Shown here: piece after piece, positions 7,680 through 7,838 of the stretch
Layout: every line of letters begins with the position of its first letter
Position numbering within the stretch: the first letter of the stretch is position 1
Assembly: GCA_903877945.1 (NCBI GenBank)
Contig: CAIRFY010000343.1
Span: 1 to 7,838, forward strand
DNA from: an uncultured Oscillochloris sp.
GTDB lineage: Bacteria; Chloroflexota; Chloroflexia; Chloroflexales; Chloroflexaceae
Length of the DNA: 7,838 nucleotides
Direction: 5' to 3'
Made by a program: the position numbers and the translations under genes
Notes under the pieces: generated by a model
The model's input: the letters and a program-made list of their open reading frames with translations, nothing else
What the model was told of the DNA's origin: nothing
The model's database searches: none

Positions 7680-7838
7680 ATGTCAACATCAACACGAACG
7701 CTGGCCCTGATCTGCGGGGTCTTCTTGGCTGCGGGCACGATGCTGTCGAGCATGGGGCCAATCCTGCCGTTTCTGGCCGAGCGCACGGGCCAGGATTTGG
7801 CGACGATGAGCTGGATCTTCACGGCGCTCTCGGGCGGG
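7680..7838 (+). CDS. MFS-type transporter, N-terminal fragment (runs off the window)
   Basis: Only the first 53 codons are present and the frame is open to the last base. The product begins MSTSTRTLALICGVFLAAG, continues as a hydrophobic helix with GPILPFLAERTG at its outer end, then a short polar loop (QDLATMSW) and the start of a second helix (IFTALSGG). This is the usual layout of helix 1, loop and helix 2 of Major Facilitator Superfamily transporters in the inner membrane. The substrate cannot be told. The start lies 14 bases after the cyclase stop. Possible ribosome sites are GGTGAG (7661-7666, overlapping the cyclase stop codon, 13 bases from the ATG) and AAGG (7672-7675, rather close at 4 bases). 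Cotranscription and perhaps translational coupling with the cyclase are likely. Confidence 0.7.
   Translation, partial: MSTSTRTLALICGVFLAAGTMLSSMGPILPFLAERTGQDLATMSWIFTALSGG

Overview
The window looks like chromosomal DNA from a Chloroflexota bacterium, most likely class Chloroflexia. Three things suggest this: the high-GC coding sequence, the C-rich palindromic repeats built on CCCTCACCCCC / GGGGGTGAGGG (recalled as common in that phylum), and a secreted protein ending in a short 'LPMIRR' tail. No marker gene is present, so the assignment is inference.

Layout, all on the + strand. Positions 1-162 hold a left-truncated copy of a palindromic, MITE-like repeat. Positions 163-349 are a leader. 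Positions 350-3328 encode a secreted, multidomain, clostripain-like (peptidase C11) protein with a His/Cys dyad. Positions 3353-3528 hold a complete second copy of the repeat, with matching inverted ends. Positions 3541-7665 encode a 1374-residue signalling protein: two class III nucleotidyl cyclase domains, a STAND/AAA-type ATPase module and a long TPR array, the same order as mammalian soluble adenylyl cyclase (sAC, ADCY10). Position 7680 starts an MFS-type transporter that runs off the window end.

The cyclase and transporter are 14 bases apart and probably cotranscribed. The peptidase is a separate unit, divided from the cyclase by the repeat, and nothing ties the two functionally. In the cyclase, C1 supplies the two metal-binding Asp and C2 supplies the Lys/Thr and Asn/Arg set, so one composite active site is predicted. 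The sAC residues known to bind bicarbonate appear to be replaced. In the peptidase, the Asp two residues before the catalytic Cys, tied to Arg/Lys specificity in clostripain, is Ser.

I see no clear undescribed multi-gene system. The most unusual material is the repeat: its two copies have cores in opposite orientation but right-hand tails in the same orientation, and the second copy ends 12 bases before the cyclase ATG, leaving no recognisable ribosome binding site.
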